A stretch of 64,000 bases of DNA from Zizania palustris. Taxonomy: Eukaryota; Streptophyta; Magnoliopsida; Poales; Poaceae. This document shows, one piece after another, positions 10,787-22,439 of the stretch; the stretch's first letter is position 1, and the number at the start of each line of letters is the position of its first letter. The stretch is from assembly GCA_019279435.1 (NCBI GenBank), contig JAAALK010000288.1:76356255-76420254 (forward strand), given 5' to 3'. The notes under the pieces are model-generated. The model was given only the letters and a program-made list of their open reading frames with translations. It ran no database searches and had not been told where the DNA came from. Both the position numbers and the translations under genes were made by a program.

Positions 10787-11028
10787 TCTCCCATTCATTT
10801 TGTAAGTCGTTTTAGAATTCTCAACTCTTTGATAAATATAAACCGTTTTAAATTTCAACACATTTTCAACTTTTCTTTCATGTTTTCCCTTTTCAATTAA
10901 ATGCCACTTTTCTCACAATTTAAAAACTCATTTTTGCAAAGTAGAATAAAAGATGGGCAACAAAATCATATGAGGAAATTTCTTAATCCTTGTGTATAAG
11001 CCTAAAACGGCTTATAAAGGGAAGTGAG
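10787..11028. mobile_element. Degraded Stowaway-like MITE
   Basis: It starts TCTCCCATTCATTTTGTAAG and ends CTTATAAAGGGAAGTGAG with TA on both sides (10785-10786, 11029-11030). The arms, including CGTTTTAGAA against CTAAAACGG, match the Stowaway style but are diverged. Confidence 0.6.
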
Positions 11029-11030
11029 TA

Positions 11031-11866
11031 TAATTGATGGATGTGCAAAATAACATGTTTTGACCTTTCCCAAACACCGAGCAAAAACGTCATCCAAACA
11101 TAGATATTCATGCAACCTAAGGATATAGCTTACTGCAAACACTTGCAAAACCACTCCTGTAATCAACAACGTGAAAAAGATGAAGAAAGTAGAACATTAC
11201 TGTGTAGAAATACAGCTAACTGTAAGAGAAACATGTAACCAAAGCCAAACAAGGCCTGAGGGAATCATTGAAAAATGAAAATGGAGCAGAACTTCGTTGG
11301 TATACCTTCACCTTTGGGTTCATGGATCTTTCTAATTCCATATAAAACCAGCATTCAATATGCAAAAAAGCAATCACTAATATATAGAACCTAGATTGCA
11401 AAATCAGGTGTGGCATACTAAAGCTCAACGAAGTTTTTCCTTTGATTGCTTTCCTACAAAAGGAAAAAGAAGAATATGTGTTCTATCCTAATACCAGTAA
11501 TAAGGATGCACATGATCGCTTCAGACCCATCTAAAAGACCAGAAATATAATTCCTTTGCACAGTGTAAATTTCTTATGCATAAACTTGTTTGAATCGCAA
11601 TGCAGCCAAAGATGTTGAAACGTCGTGGTGGTATTCTGTTTTGGACAATTCAGGATTGCCACTTCAAATACAGAACTACTACCATACACTGAATAATTTC
11701 TCAGACAAACATCTGAATATACCAAGAACTACACTTTTCTGAACATATCTAAATACCATACACTTGTGGTTGTGGATCCCAAGTGGAATTTCAGATACAT
11801 CAGACCGCCAAAACAAACAACACAGGAATCTAGCAACACAGAAATCTTGATTTTTTTTCATGCCAT
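11031..11866. other. Intergenic sequence without recognised features
   Basis: No credible ORF, inverted terminal repeats or RNA gene was seen. Composition is AT-rich and unlike the GC-rich stretch that follows. Confidence 0.5.
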
Positions 11867-12990
11867 TTGCGCCATTTTTGTTTGCAGTTTCATCTTCGGA
11901 GTTGGGGTTTCAGACCTTCAGTAGAAGTGCATAGGCTTGTGTGCACACATGCCGTCAGCCAGCTAGCACGATGGATGCATTGCAGCACTGCCGCTCGCGG
12001 CGACGGCATAGCTGGGGAAGGCTCGGCCGGACCGCCGGAGTTGCAGCGGATTAGCGGCGTACGACGTCTCGCGAGCCTACCACGGCACCCCACCTCTTCA
12101 GCTATTTGTGGACCCAAGGCTCCCCGCACGAGAGCGAGGGCCACTACCGCCGTTGCCGGAACGAATAGAAATGGTTACCCAATGGGGGCGGTGGAGGGGG
12201 AGAACAAGAAGCAGCAACATGTGAAGGGGTCATCGGCGCAGTACTCTTCCATGTCGTCGCCATCCTTCGAGAATCGCGCGCGAAGTTGGGGGAAAGGAGG
12301 GTCACCGGCGCCGGGGAGATTTTAAGTGGGTTTGCTTGGACTATGCTATTTCTGAATAATATTTTCTATTTCATAGGAGATCTTGGTCCCTTATTTATAG
12401 TTCTAGCATTAACCGGTCTGGAATTAGGTGTAACTATATCACAAGCTCATGTTTCTACCATCTCAATTTGTATTTACTTGAATGATGCTACAAATCCCCA
12501 TCAAAATGATAGCACAGAGGGAGAACAGCAGTCGGAGAGGGCTGTGGGATGCGGGCCGGGAGTGGCAGCACAGGAAGATCTACGTCGAGCGCCGGGGCGA
12601 GGGATGCGACCGGCTAGGGTTATGTTGGGGCCTTCGGACGGGGTGGCCGAATGGGCCAATGGCCTTGCACAATTGCGAAAAACCCCCTAGGTTTTTTGGT
12701 TTTAGAGCGCACTCCTAATTATCGAATTTTCTCACCTTCGCGTATAAAATCTCACAGAACGGGGGCGTATACGTAAAACCCTCACCGCAGCGGAGAGTAC
12801 GGTGCATGGCCTTCACGCAATTCAAGACTAAAAGGAGGGTTTTTTTCGCAAAAAGCCTGCTTCGGTCAGGGCGACGTGGCGGTCCGCGGAGGCGTCCACA
12901 CGAGCAAAAACGATGGAGGCTTAACTGATTGCCGAAAAATACAGGGGCTTTTTTGTAAAGTGACGACGTGGAAGCAAAGGGGAGTCACTT
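11867..12990. other. GC-rich, CpG-containing segment, possible decayed gene 5' end, split by an atp6 insert
   Basis: GC content and CpG density rise sharply compared with both sides. The minus strand has ATG-initiated but interrupted frames (for example from about 12270 downwards and 11890-12144) with Arg/Ser/Ala-rich peptides. The plus strand has open frames 11867-12325 and 12286-12690. None resembles a family I know. It may be the first exon and promoter of a decayed minus-strand gene. The mitochondrial fragment at 12317-12510 sits inside it. Confidence 0.35.
12317..12510 (+). pseudogene. atp6: Nuclear insert of mitochondrial atp6 (3' part)
   Basis: Translated in the plus strand, this stretch gives the C-terminal membrane part of plant mitochondrial ATP synthase subunit a, recognisable from LSGFAWTM, FIGDLGPLFIV, LTGLELG and QAHVSTISICIYLNDATN. 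The match starts abruptly at about 12317 and ends abruptly after the codons for HQN near 12510; the normal C-terminus and stop are missing. GC-rich nuclear sequence flanks both sides. There is no targeting peptide or complete gene, so this is a NUMT, not a functional transfer. It happens to lie in an open frame of 134 codons (12286-12690). Confidence 0.88.
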
Positions 12991-13602
12991 TAAATGTTCT
13001 CTGATATAGGTCATTATGTACTTGCATCTTGTCAATGTTCACCACTTCACCCCATCTTGGCTATATTAATTGACATCTTTTGTTTTCTTTATTTGTGTGG
13101 TTCTAATAATGATTATCAACTTATTTCTCTGTATATTGAGAAAGCAATATAAAAGGTAAAAATCAATCATAAACCAAAACTAGCCATTTCTATCCCTTCC
13201 TACATATAAAAGAGAAAATGACTTGAGGTCTCTAGAAATAACTTCTTTCTCACTCCATCAATTCCCAACATAGTAACTTTTTAAATCATATACATACATA
13301 TGTGACTGGTCTTATAGATGTCCTCTAGATACACTCGATATTATCAAACTAATGTGTTTGAATCTTGTTATATATGTATTTAGTGATATAATATATACGA
13401 CTTAGTCTTAAATTTGTGTAAAACAACTTTCTTGTGTAGTCACCAAAGAAGTAAACCATGTGGACATGTTTTTTATACAGTATATTATCAATGTCACTAG
13501 AATTAATATTTGGCAAAATGTTTTTGAGATATGAATGTTTATATTTTAAATACACGTAAAAATCTGACTAATTTTTCATCAACATTTATTGAGCTTGGCT
13601 TC
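12991..13602. other. Intergenic sequence without recognised features
   Basis: AT-rich sequence with only short ORFs. No inverted terminal repeats or gene-like composition were seen. Confidence 0.5.
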
Positions 13603-14512
13603 TGTTGATGCAAAGATCGCATGTATCTTTGCACCTTCACACTCGAAGGCTTGTGAGAGTCTGCTTAGCTCTAATGCAGGTCTTAAATAACCCGAATGTG
13701 TATAGAGCATTTTAGTCAATTTGACCTTGCAATTGACAAGGAAGCAAACGTGAGTTGTTCTAACGCTATCGGTGATGACCCATTGGCATCGGCTCCGATA
13801 GCACATGTAATTGCTTCGATGCGGCAATTGAATTACTAGGCATGGTCCCTATTGAATCTATTTATTATTCCCATTGGCAAATCCTACCAATCATCCTAAG
13901 ACATCATTTCAGCACATCAATCTTTATAGTTCGAACTTAACCGATGTAGCACAAATACATCATACATAGACTATTATGAAATAGAATCGAACCGATTGAC
14001 AAGATAGCATGTGGCCAATCGACTAACACTCCGATGTATGTCAACTTAACAAATTAGATCAAACCATCTCATACATGTCTTCATCAAAACCATGGATCAG
14101 ACTCAACCGAGACAACATCATATTGACGATCGACATACAATCTGATCTGAAGTAATCTATGAGATTGACGTGATTGGCAAACACATTGATTTAAGCAACG
14201 AAGCACACTATAAGAAAAAGAAGCAATGCATTACACCAATAACTAGTAAACATACTCAATCTAATCATAGTATCAGACCCAACCGAGAAATCCATGAAAA
14301 GATAAATCAGTCTACCAAGAAGACTATCCCCATCATGACTAGAGATTGGACCAATCGATGTAGCCTGATCCCGTCAATGACTCACCATGAAGCTTTAGCC
14401 CCACATTGTGCGTGAACCATCTCCGCCCGTTGAATTCCTTTTGGCGGCCCATTGGGCCAACTGCTTGGTATGACATCCTAATGGCGTGTGTGTCCAATTT
14501 TTGGTGTCAACA
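13603..14512. mobile_element. Probable solo LTR (910 bp)
   Basis: It begins TGTTGATG and ends GTGTCAACA, the TG...CA ends being part of a short inverted repeat (TGTTGA/TCAACA). Flanks are GCTTC (13598-13602) and ACTTC (14513-14517), a 5-bp duplication with one mismatch. No second LTR, primer-binding site or coding region lies beside it, which fits a solo LTR formed by recombination. The short ORFs inside are ignored. Family unknown. Confidence 0.55.
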
Positions 14513-16190
14513 ACTTCCTCCATATATAATAAGACATGTAACTTTCTACATAAATGTACTAAACATGCTTATTTTTAAACTATTATCTTATTGTCTAATT
14601 ACTCTTGTTAAAGCCTCTGAGAATTACAAGACTTTTAGTAATTTCACAATTGTGGTTGCCCTCTTGAGTGACATGTGCCCTACTGCGCTACCATGTGAAA
14701 GTTGACTAAAGGGGGGGTGAATATGCAATATAAAAATTCTTGAATAACCTAGTCAACTAAAACTTATGCTTAGTCGGATACTCCAAGCATTGGATCAAAA
14801 CTAAAATCATTTGAGTTTCAGTTTATCTAGTTTTATTCAAATGATATGGGCACTACTGATCAGAACTCGTATGAACAACATAATATGACCTAGGCACTAA
14901 ACTTTGATAGCATGAATTCAATGAAACTTAATCTTGCTAGTAAATGAATTGATCAATAGATAAATAACAACTACCAAGAATACAAATTGACACAATGAAT
15001 TTTTATTGGAGTTTGGATCCCACGATCTCATATCTCCGTTGAGGAAACCCCAAAGGATTGAGTCTCTTTGAAGCTAAGGCTAGGCATTGTATAAACTTGT
15101 TCTGTCATCCACAATCCTTGAGTGCTCGTGGATTAACACCTAATAATCTAGGAGGGAATACCTCCAAGAGTAATAGATATGTTGATGTGATCCTAAATTG
15201 TATGCTCAAGATGTCACCGAATATCAAAACACACATACAACCACCACAACTCCCAAGAGAATGGATCAACAATATCTTGAGGAGTTTGGTGAAGATCTCA
15301 CAATATAACTAACAAATATCAAATCAAGATCAAGCACTAGGATGATATAAGAAGAGTGCCAATGGCAAGGCTATTAGGTTTTGGAAAACATGCCCTAATT
15401 ATGGGCGAGGGGTGGTATTTATACACCTTTCACAAAACTGGTTGTTAGGTTTAAAAATTGTGCAATGTTCATCTGGATGATCTGAACTGAACTAGATGTT
15501 CTAGACTAAAGAATAAAAGAAACAAAATAGTTGTTTCAGATAGTCCGGATTTGACCCGATATTCTGGGCAAAAATAAATCCAAATAGAAAGGGATTTTCG
15601 GACAATCCAACGTTGACCAGATGTTTCGGGCCACAAAATAAAATCTAATATAGAGCAAATTTGAGATCGTTCAACTAAAATCCAAATGCTCTAACTCACA
15701 AAATAAATCAAATAGAATTGAATTATTGGATCATCCGGATAGCTCTAGATGTTCCAAGCTTCAAATAAAATCCAAATAGAACAATATTTTTGGATTATCC
15801 GGTTGTACTTAGATACTTTGATGTGTAAAATAAATCAGACAAAACACTGTTTACGGATGCTCCATACTATTCGACTTTGTTGGAAAATCCAAATTTAACT
15901 CATAAAAATTTCGAAAATTTTCCAAGAAAATGTTTCTCTAAGCACTAAGTTTTGAAATACCAATCAATTTATCCCTCTTGATAGTATGACATACCTAGAC
16001 TCAAATTCATATGAAATATAACCATTGTACACATTTGAGTCTGAAAAGCACTAAAGAGGGCAATTTCTCCAAACTCGATTAACTTACAAAGCCACTTTGA
16101 TTTTGAAATCTACATTCATCTTAGCAACAAGGTTAGTAACATTATATCACTATTGTTATTAATACAACAAAATAAATTAGGGGTCTAGAT
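14513..16190 (-). mobile_element. Decayed LTR-like sequence, probably copia, minus strand
   Basis: Read on the minus strand, the segment ends near 14700 with ATTCACCCCCCC followed by a TAGTCAACTTTCA-like word, close to the LTR end shared by the copia elements of this window (ATTCACCCCCCCTCTGGTC). The part up to about 15.9 kb has scattered TCCGGAT-like words typical of some grass LTRs. No coding domain or clean borders were found, so extent and family are uncertain. Confidence 0.3.
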
Positions 16191-17239
16191 GCATCAAGAT
16201 GCATTTTCATCGTGACCTATGTGGTGTTAGCAATTTTGCAAAAAGGCCCTTGTCTTTGGTACTAATTGCGATGTCTCCTATGTCATTCCCTCCTCGCTAG
16301 CACCAACGCCATCTCCACCCTAGCACTGGCGCCGCTTACCCCTTCCCTTCTGCTTGCCCCCACACCATCCTACATTGTCCCTTTCGTCGAACACCACACT
16401 GCTTCGCCCTGCTCGGTGTCGTGCCTCCCCGTGCCACGTCTTCCCCATGACATTCCATGCTTCTTGGCTCCACTCTGCCCTACCTCATGTCACGTCATCC
16501 CAGCCCACCATGTATCAGATGTTTTCTTCCTCTTGTACGCAAGCGTCCAAATCCAAGGTTGTTATTATCAACGCAAATTGTAGTTCTCTATATCTATAAT
16601 CCTCTATGCTTTTTGGTTTGTACTACCCATGGAAGGAAAACCGGTATGATACGTTATAATAGGTTTGTTTGACTGATTACATCTTGCTTAATTTAGTGGT
16701 CATTCTTGTTGTCTATGACACTATGGCTTTGCTTTCTCATTATCTCTACTAAAGGGTGTTGTATTGTGTGAAGATGTGTTGTTGTTGCTCGCTTCTCTAT
16801 AATGAATAAATCAATTCTACTCATTAACATATTTAGTGCTATATAATCAGACATGATGATGTATTTTCCTGTATTAAACCATACATTGTACTATGACATA
16901 CTACATCATTAAATAGACTTCTATCTGTTGTGTGTACATCTGAAAGTAGCTAACTTAGAAACTGCTAGGTTTGGCATATCACCCTTTTTCTGATGTTTCA
17001 TGGATGTTCCACTTGCTATTTTATCTCTCCCAATATTAAGTATCATCTATTACCTAGTTTATTATTGAAATTGTTGAATGGTAAATTAGAAAGGTCTACA
17101 AGATTGGATGTAAATGTATTGTTCATTTGATAAGTTTCAAAAAACTACAGTATTATTGTTGTATCTGTCACAAAACTGTTTTTTTACAAATAATTTTTAA
17201 GAACACCATTCTTCTCTTTCGATAGTTAGTACGAATGAC
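16191..17239. other. Intergenic sequence without recognised features
   Basis: Contains an open frame at 16266-16583 rich in Cys, Pro, Ser and His that looks like chance translation of C-rich DNA. Nothing else recognisable. Confidence 0.45.
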
Positions 17240-17242
17240 TTA

Positions 17243-17557
17243 GGGGCGTTTGGTTCCATAGACTAAAGTTTAGTCTGTGTCACATCAGATATTTAGATAT
17301 TAATTTGAAGAATTAAACGCGAACTAATTATAAAATAATTACAGAATCAGAGGATTATTCACGAAACGAATTTATTAAGCCTAATTAATCTATGATTAGC
17401 AAATGTTTACTGTAGCATCACATTATCAAATGTGAGCGTAATAATTCATTGATTATGAATATGTTTTATAAATAGTATACATTTAATACTCTAAAATAAT
17501 ATCCAAACATTCGACGTGATGGAACTAAACTTTTGGATTAAACAACCAAACTGCACG
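17243..17557. mobile_element. Tourist-like MITE (GGGGCGTTTGG type)
   Basis: The left end GGGGCGTTTGGTTCC is typical of grass Tourist-like elements. The right end is degenerate (CAACCAAACTGCACG). TTA lies on both sides (17240-17242 and 17558-17560). Internal words such as GAATTAAACGCG and AATTACAGAATC are characteristic of this abundant family. Confidence 0.75.
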
Positions 17558-17778
17558 TTAGAGATGAAGCAAGTAACACATGCCTTATGCACAGCCTATG
17601 GGTGCATTTGGCAGAGCTCAAGTTCTAGCTTCTTTGTCCTGTGAAGCTGGAGTCAAGACAAATGTTTTTCTTTAGAAGTAGATACCGCTGAGAGCGCTCC
17701 AAAAAAATGAAATAAAGTGGTGGAACAGGATCTAGCCAGCTTCAAGTCAACTCTAATTTCACTGTGAATTTTAGAATC
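17558..17778. other. Short spacer left of the Gypsy element
   Basis: No gene. The words GGGTGCATTTGGCAGAGCTC near 17609 resemble the left end of another MITE, but no matching right end was found on either side of the retrotransposon. Confidence 0.4.
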
Positions 17779-17783
17779 CTCTC

Positions 17784-18704
17784 TGTTGGGGGAATAAGTT
17801 TTCCCTTAAACAGAGGCCAAATGATGTCAGCCTCTGTAGGCCTTCGGCCTAGGGCCTGACACTATCGAAGTAAATTCCTTCCTGCCGAAGTTATTTCCAA
17901 GCCTCCGGACTCCTTTCGGAGCCCTCCGGATCGAGTCTTTCGCACTCCTTCCGGAGCCCTCTAGATCGAAGCCTCCAGGCCCCCTTTGAAGTCTGCCAGA
18001 AGCCAAGTCTTCAAGTTCTCTTTGGAGTTAGCCTCCGGACTTTCTTCGGAGTTAACCTCCGAGCTCCTTTAGGAGCTCCCCAGAGCCGGTCTCCGGACCC
18101 TCTTCAGCCAATTCGAAGTAGCCTTCGAGAGCCCAGTTCGAAGTTTAGTTCGGAGCATGCTTCGAAGCCCACTTCGGAGTGTCCTTCGAACCCTTCACCG
18201 CAGCCTCCGCCCAAAGAGTTTTGGCCACTACTCCGAACCCAGAAAATATCTTTACTTCGCTACAGTGAAAAAGCCATACTGGGGGCCCCTGTGCCCCCAG
18301 TATGTCATTTAGCTGTTCAGAAGTGACGTTAATCTGACACATCTATAAAGCTGTAAAGCACTTTGTATAATAGACTAGCCTTTTTCCCTTCTTGCCCCTA
18401 TAAAGCCTATAATTTATAGAGGGCATTTAGGTCTTTTACTTAGGCCCGCGTGCCTATAAAAGCAGGGCCAAGCCCTTGTAATAGTTCAGTCCCGGGAGGG
18501 CCATGAGATCCTTCAGACCCTTTAGATTCAACCAAGGCAAACTATGCCAAATCCACCACAAACTAGACGTAGGGCTATTATCCCTTTAGGGAGGTCCGAA
18601 CCAGTATAAATCTCTTCTCCTTTTGAGAGAACCCTTCGAGGTTCATTTTACACACCATATATACACACAAAACCTGTGTTGTAGCTAATGCAATTGCTAC
18701 AACA
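17784..18704 (+). repeat. 5' LTR of the Gypsy-type element
   Basis: 921 bp from TGTTGGGGGAATAAG to TTGCTACAACA. A TATAAAAG box at 18455-18462 is a plausible promoter. Many CTTCGGAG and CTTCGAAG words occur. It aligns with 34786-35360 plus 46230-46551, the split 3' LTR. Confidence 0.9.
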
Positions 18705-18723
18705 GTTGGCGCCGTCCGTGGGG
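18705..18723 (+). promoter_or_regulatory. Primer-binding site of the Gypsy-type element
   Basis: GTTGGCGCCGTCCGTGGGG follows the LTR directly. TGGCGCC plus a G-rich tail is the usual form of a tRNA-primed binding site in plant Gypsy elements. The exact tRNA was not determined. Confidence 0.75.
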
Positions 18724-20355
18724 ACCTTAGTCCTAAAATCTAAGTTCTCTGCCACTGCCTGCATTTCGAAGTGCGCTTAAGGGAGGAGCTTCGAAGTTTT
18801 CCTGCTTCGTGCACCCTCCGGCAAGGGGCTTCCGGTGCAGTTCGAAGGCCTTCTTCGACTTCCATCTCCCTTCGCGCTTCGGAGTTCACCCTCTGGTAAG
18901 GAGCTCCGCTTCACGTGCCGAAGGCCTTCAAAGCCCCAGGGGCTACGAGGCAAGTTTTCACCCGCTTTTACGAGGTATGTACACAGTTCGAAGCACCACT
19001 TCGATGTACAAATTTGCAATTACTTTAATATAAAATCGAAGCCATGCTTCACCTTAAAATCAAAGTCGTGTTTCGCCCTTAAAGCAAAACTTTGCTCCAT
19101 CTTATTAAAAGTCGAAGCTTTCCTTCGCGTTTGAAGCCAAAGTCTTGCTTCGTGTTTTAAAGTCGAAGCCTTGCTTCCTTTTCATTTAAAACCGAAGATC
19201 TGCTGTGTCCTTATCAAGACCCGAAGCCAACAACCTCGTTCTTTTAAGAACTAAGGTTTCCATCTTTGTATTGTTAAGGACCAAAGCACGACTTCGAAGA
19301 CTTTTTGAAACCGGAGCACCCCTCTGAAGGCTACACAGCGCCTCCGGGCCCGTAGCAGTGGGCTAAAGGACTTCGGGCCACTGGCCCGATGCGTCCAAGG
19401 ACTCTAGGTCATCGACCTGATGCGTCCAGGATCCGAAGGCCACATGCTTGATTCATCCCAGAATCCCGAGATTTGTTCACGGTATTCAGAGTCGAAGGTG
19501 GCTCAGAGCGAAGGTAGCTCACAATCACAGGTTCGGTGAATTCACACCAATTATTCATTCTCATTACAGAATCAAGCTCAGAAGCCTTGCTTCGCTATCT
19601 AAACACTCTCTGAAGCCTTGCTTCGCATGTCAAAATCTAATCTAAGATTTAAGCATACCGAAGTCATGCTTCACCTAAAATATAAATGCAGTTCGGAGCC
19701 CTGCTCGTGAATATTTACTATCCAAAACCAAGCATGTCGAAGCCATGCTTCGCTTAATTTGAGTGCGCTGAAGCCTCGCTTCGCTTCAAGTTAAAGCGTT
19801 CGAAGCCTAAAAAAGGCCTTCGATTGACGTAATATAAGAGTCCGAAGCTGCAAAAAGGCACACCCCTTCGCATTCTATAATTGCCCGCACCAGCAACGAC
19901 TAAGTCCCTAGCCGCCACGCGCAAGGGGACCGAAGTATGTATGCGAAGTGTGCGAATGTAATGCGTAGTACGAGCGTGACAAGCTAAAATGTTCCAAACA
20001 ATCAAATCATGCGAAGCATGCATACGAAGTATGCAAATACAACAAATCTCATTCATTGAATGATAATTGAGAAGTATGTTACAAATAAACTTCGAAAAAC
20101 AAAATTACGAGTAGTCTGTATCTAAGCCTAAGAAAAAGCGAGCTCGAGGCCCCGACCCTCGCTTGCTCTTCTTACGGCCAGAGCCCCCTCGGCTAGATGA
20201 AGCCTCATCGGAGCCTGCTCTCCCATGTACGGTCCGTCCACGCCCCGAAGCCCGCAGACCTCGTCTTTCACTTTCAGGTTTGTCCAAGTCTGCGAGGGAG
20301 GCGGTGCCGTATCAAAGGCAGAAAAGTCTAAGGCTTCGCCGCCTGTCAAGGAGAT
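18724..20355. other. Gypsy internal region, left part, with GAAGC/GCTTC repeats
   Basis: No gag ORF. Between about 18770 and 19800 an imperfect repeat recurs in which a TCGAAG word is followed 5-10 bases later by its complement (the pattern CGAAGCC...TGCTTCG), giving many small hairpins. Minus-strand frames at 20105-20350 could be the C-terminal exon of the antisense gene, cut off by Sirevirus A1. Confidence 0.55.
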
Positions 20356-22374
20356 TGAGGAGCCATGTTGAATAGCGTGGGCCTCATGGCTCCAGAAGTG
20401 ATGAGTCATTGTCAACGATAGTCAAAGAGGACAGAAGAAGAAGAGATCTGCTGTTTCATGGGTCGCGTGTGATTCAGGTACACGGGCAGCAAGCGACTGT
20501 CGGGCAGAGGAGGTTGCGAAGTCGGGTTGGCCCAATCCGGGTGCATGGGCCAGAAGCAGTAGAAGACCCACTGGGCTGTTGACCAGGGTTGACTCAGGTA
20601 CACGGGAGGTGAGTGATTGCCGGGCTGAGAGAGCTGCGGAATCGGGCCGGCCCAATCCGGGTACCTGGTGCAAAGTCGGTGGAGGCTTTGTCAGTTTCGG
20701 CGCAAAACTGACAACCGTCGATCTTGTATCCGACTGTCCAGAAGAGAAGCCGTAGTCGCTACGAAAACTTAGCTTCCGGATAAGTCATATGTATCTCTAA
20801 GTCCACAGTCAGTCAGTCGTGTCTGTAAAAATACCTAAGGGCAGTAGAGTCTTTTCCTTTATTCTTGCGTCTGTAAAAACCCTAAGGGGCAGGTGGAATG
20901 TTCCTAGTGTTGGGAGCCTATAAATAGGACCTCAATCCCTAGGGTTTGGACGACCCCCTTTTGCTGAAATCAATACTACTCCTTTGGGTCATTTTTGTCT
21001 CTTGCTTTGCCTCTCTTCTCTCCTGTTCATTCTTGCGCAGCCAGGAATTTTTGCTCCTGTTTATTGATGTGCATTCATTGTTGCAGTGAAGTTTCTATTC
21101 TCAAATCGTGTGCAGCTTCTGCAGTGTTTTAATGGATCAATTTCACTTGCACAACAAGTTTTTCCATGCATTTTGAGGCTTCGGAAGCTTCTGTTGCTTG
21201 TGTTCTTCACGTAAGTAGTACTAGTTCTTGCTGTTGCAAGTAGTACTACTACACTGTAGCAACAGTACTCTAGTGCCAGCTTTTTACTTTTCTGCGTAGC
21301 TTTCTGATCGAGGTTGTCAGGGCTGAGTACCTTTTCTGACTGTTTCCTGGCGAAGCCACCCTCTCTGTTCGAAGCCCCTCAGCTCCGTGAGGAAGGCTTT
21401 GATCTAACATCTTCGAAGGCTTCGCTTGAACCTCGGCTTCATTTTTTGTGCTGTCTCTAGCTTCGCAGAACACTTTGCACTCTGTCAGCTTCACATACTT
21501 CGATAGACCTTGCGAAGGTGTTCTCAGTCATGAGCTGTTCGAAGTCGATACTTCATCAGGCTTCGAAGTTAACTTCAAAGCTAATCTCACTGTTAGACTT
21601 TGTTTTGATTTCTCTGTCGCGTGTCAGCCTTCGTTTCTCCTTTCGAAGTTCACTCTTTTCGAAGGTAGAGTGTAGGCTTCGAGTTTGGTTTCTCTGTCGT
21701 GTGACAGGCTTCGCTTCTTTGTTCGAAGGTAGTCCGTCGGTGTGTTGTGTTCGAAATATTCTTGTTCGAAGGTTTGGCTTCAAAGTACTTGGTTCGAAGC
21801 TGTGTTCGAAGTCTTGCCTTCGAAGTACATACTTCGAAGTAGGCTCCGACTTTGTCATACTTCGCAATCGAAGCATACTTCGATTCTTGTCACTTCGAAC
21901 TAAGCTAGACCAAATCATACCTTCGACATTTTTCACTACACCCTCGATAGACTTCGACTACCTCCTCTGAACTAGTCTTCGACCGGCGAAGTAGGCCTCG
22001 ACCTCCGAAGCAGGCTTCGGCCAGCGAAGCAGGCCTCGATCTGCGAAGCAGGCTTCGCCGAGTTTCGAACAGGAGACAGAGTTGAACAAGTAACTTCTCC
22101 TCTTACTCATAGTGCACCAAGATTGCTTTACTGAGAAGTTTGCCTTGCCTAGTCTTGTGTATACTGTTTATCTATCTATTAGCACTGCTTTGAGAGTCTT
22201 ATGTTTGTCATCAGCTGCTTCTAGGCTAGATACCTTTTAGACTTAGGCTATCTGTTTATTTTCTGCTGCTAAGTCTTTTGAGGTGCGTTTGGGTATTGGG
22301 AACAGGCCATAGATTCGAAAGAATTTTTAAGGCGCCCATTCACCCCCCCTCTGGTCGCTACTTTCGGTCCTACA
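20356..22374 (+). repeat. 5' LTR of Sirevirus A1 (2019 bp)
   Basis: Runs from TGAGGAGCCATG to TTTCGGTCCTACA. TATAAATA at 20919-20926 is the likely promoter box. The 3' half (about 21350-22080) is dense in TTCGAAG and GGCTTCG words, which are missing in the sister LTR at 60598. Confidence 0.92.
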
Positions 22375-22376
22375 AG

Positions 22377-22388
22377 TGGTATCAGAGC
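22377..22388 (+). promoter_or_regulatory. Primer-binding site (initiator tRNA-Met), A1
   Basis: TGGTATCAGAGC is complementary to the 3' end of plant initiator methionine tRNA and lies two bases after the LTR end, as usual for copia elements. Confidence 0.92.
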
Positions 22389-22439
22389 GAGGTTAGGTTT
22401 TTTCCATACCTTAACCGGTTCTAAACCCCAGTAGTGACC

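Noticed and set aside
11867..12325. 152-codon frame and the 84-codon minus-strand frame at 11890-12144 as genes
   Set aside because: Composition is gene-like, but there is no recognisable protein and the frames overlap on opposite strands; kept only as an unexplained GC-rich segment.
12286..12690. Functional nuclear atp6 gene
   Set aside because: Only the C-terminal part is present, without N-terminus, native stop or targeting sequence; better read as a mitochondrial DNA insert.
16266..16672. Overlapping Cys/Pro/Ser-rich frames
   Set aside because: Several frames are open at once in C-rich DNA; no domain, splice structure or promoter supports a gene.
22377..22388. TGGTATCAGAGC as part of a tRNA gene
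   Set aside because: It is a primer-binding site next to an LTR, repeated in four elements; no cloverleaf surrounds it.
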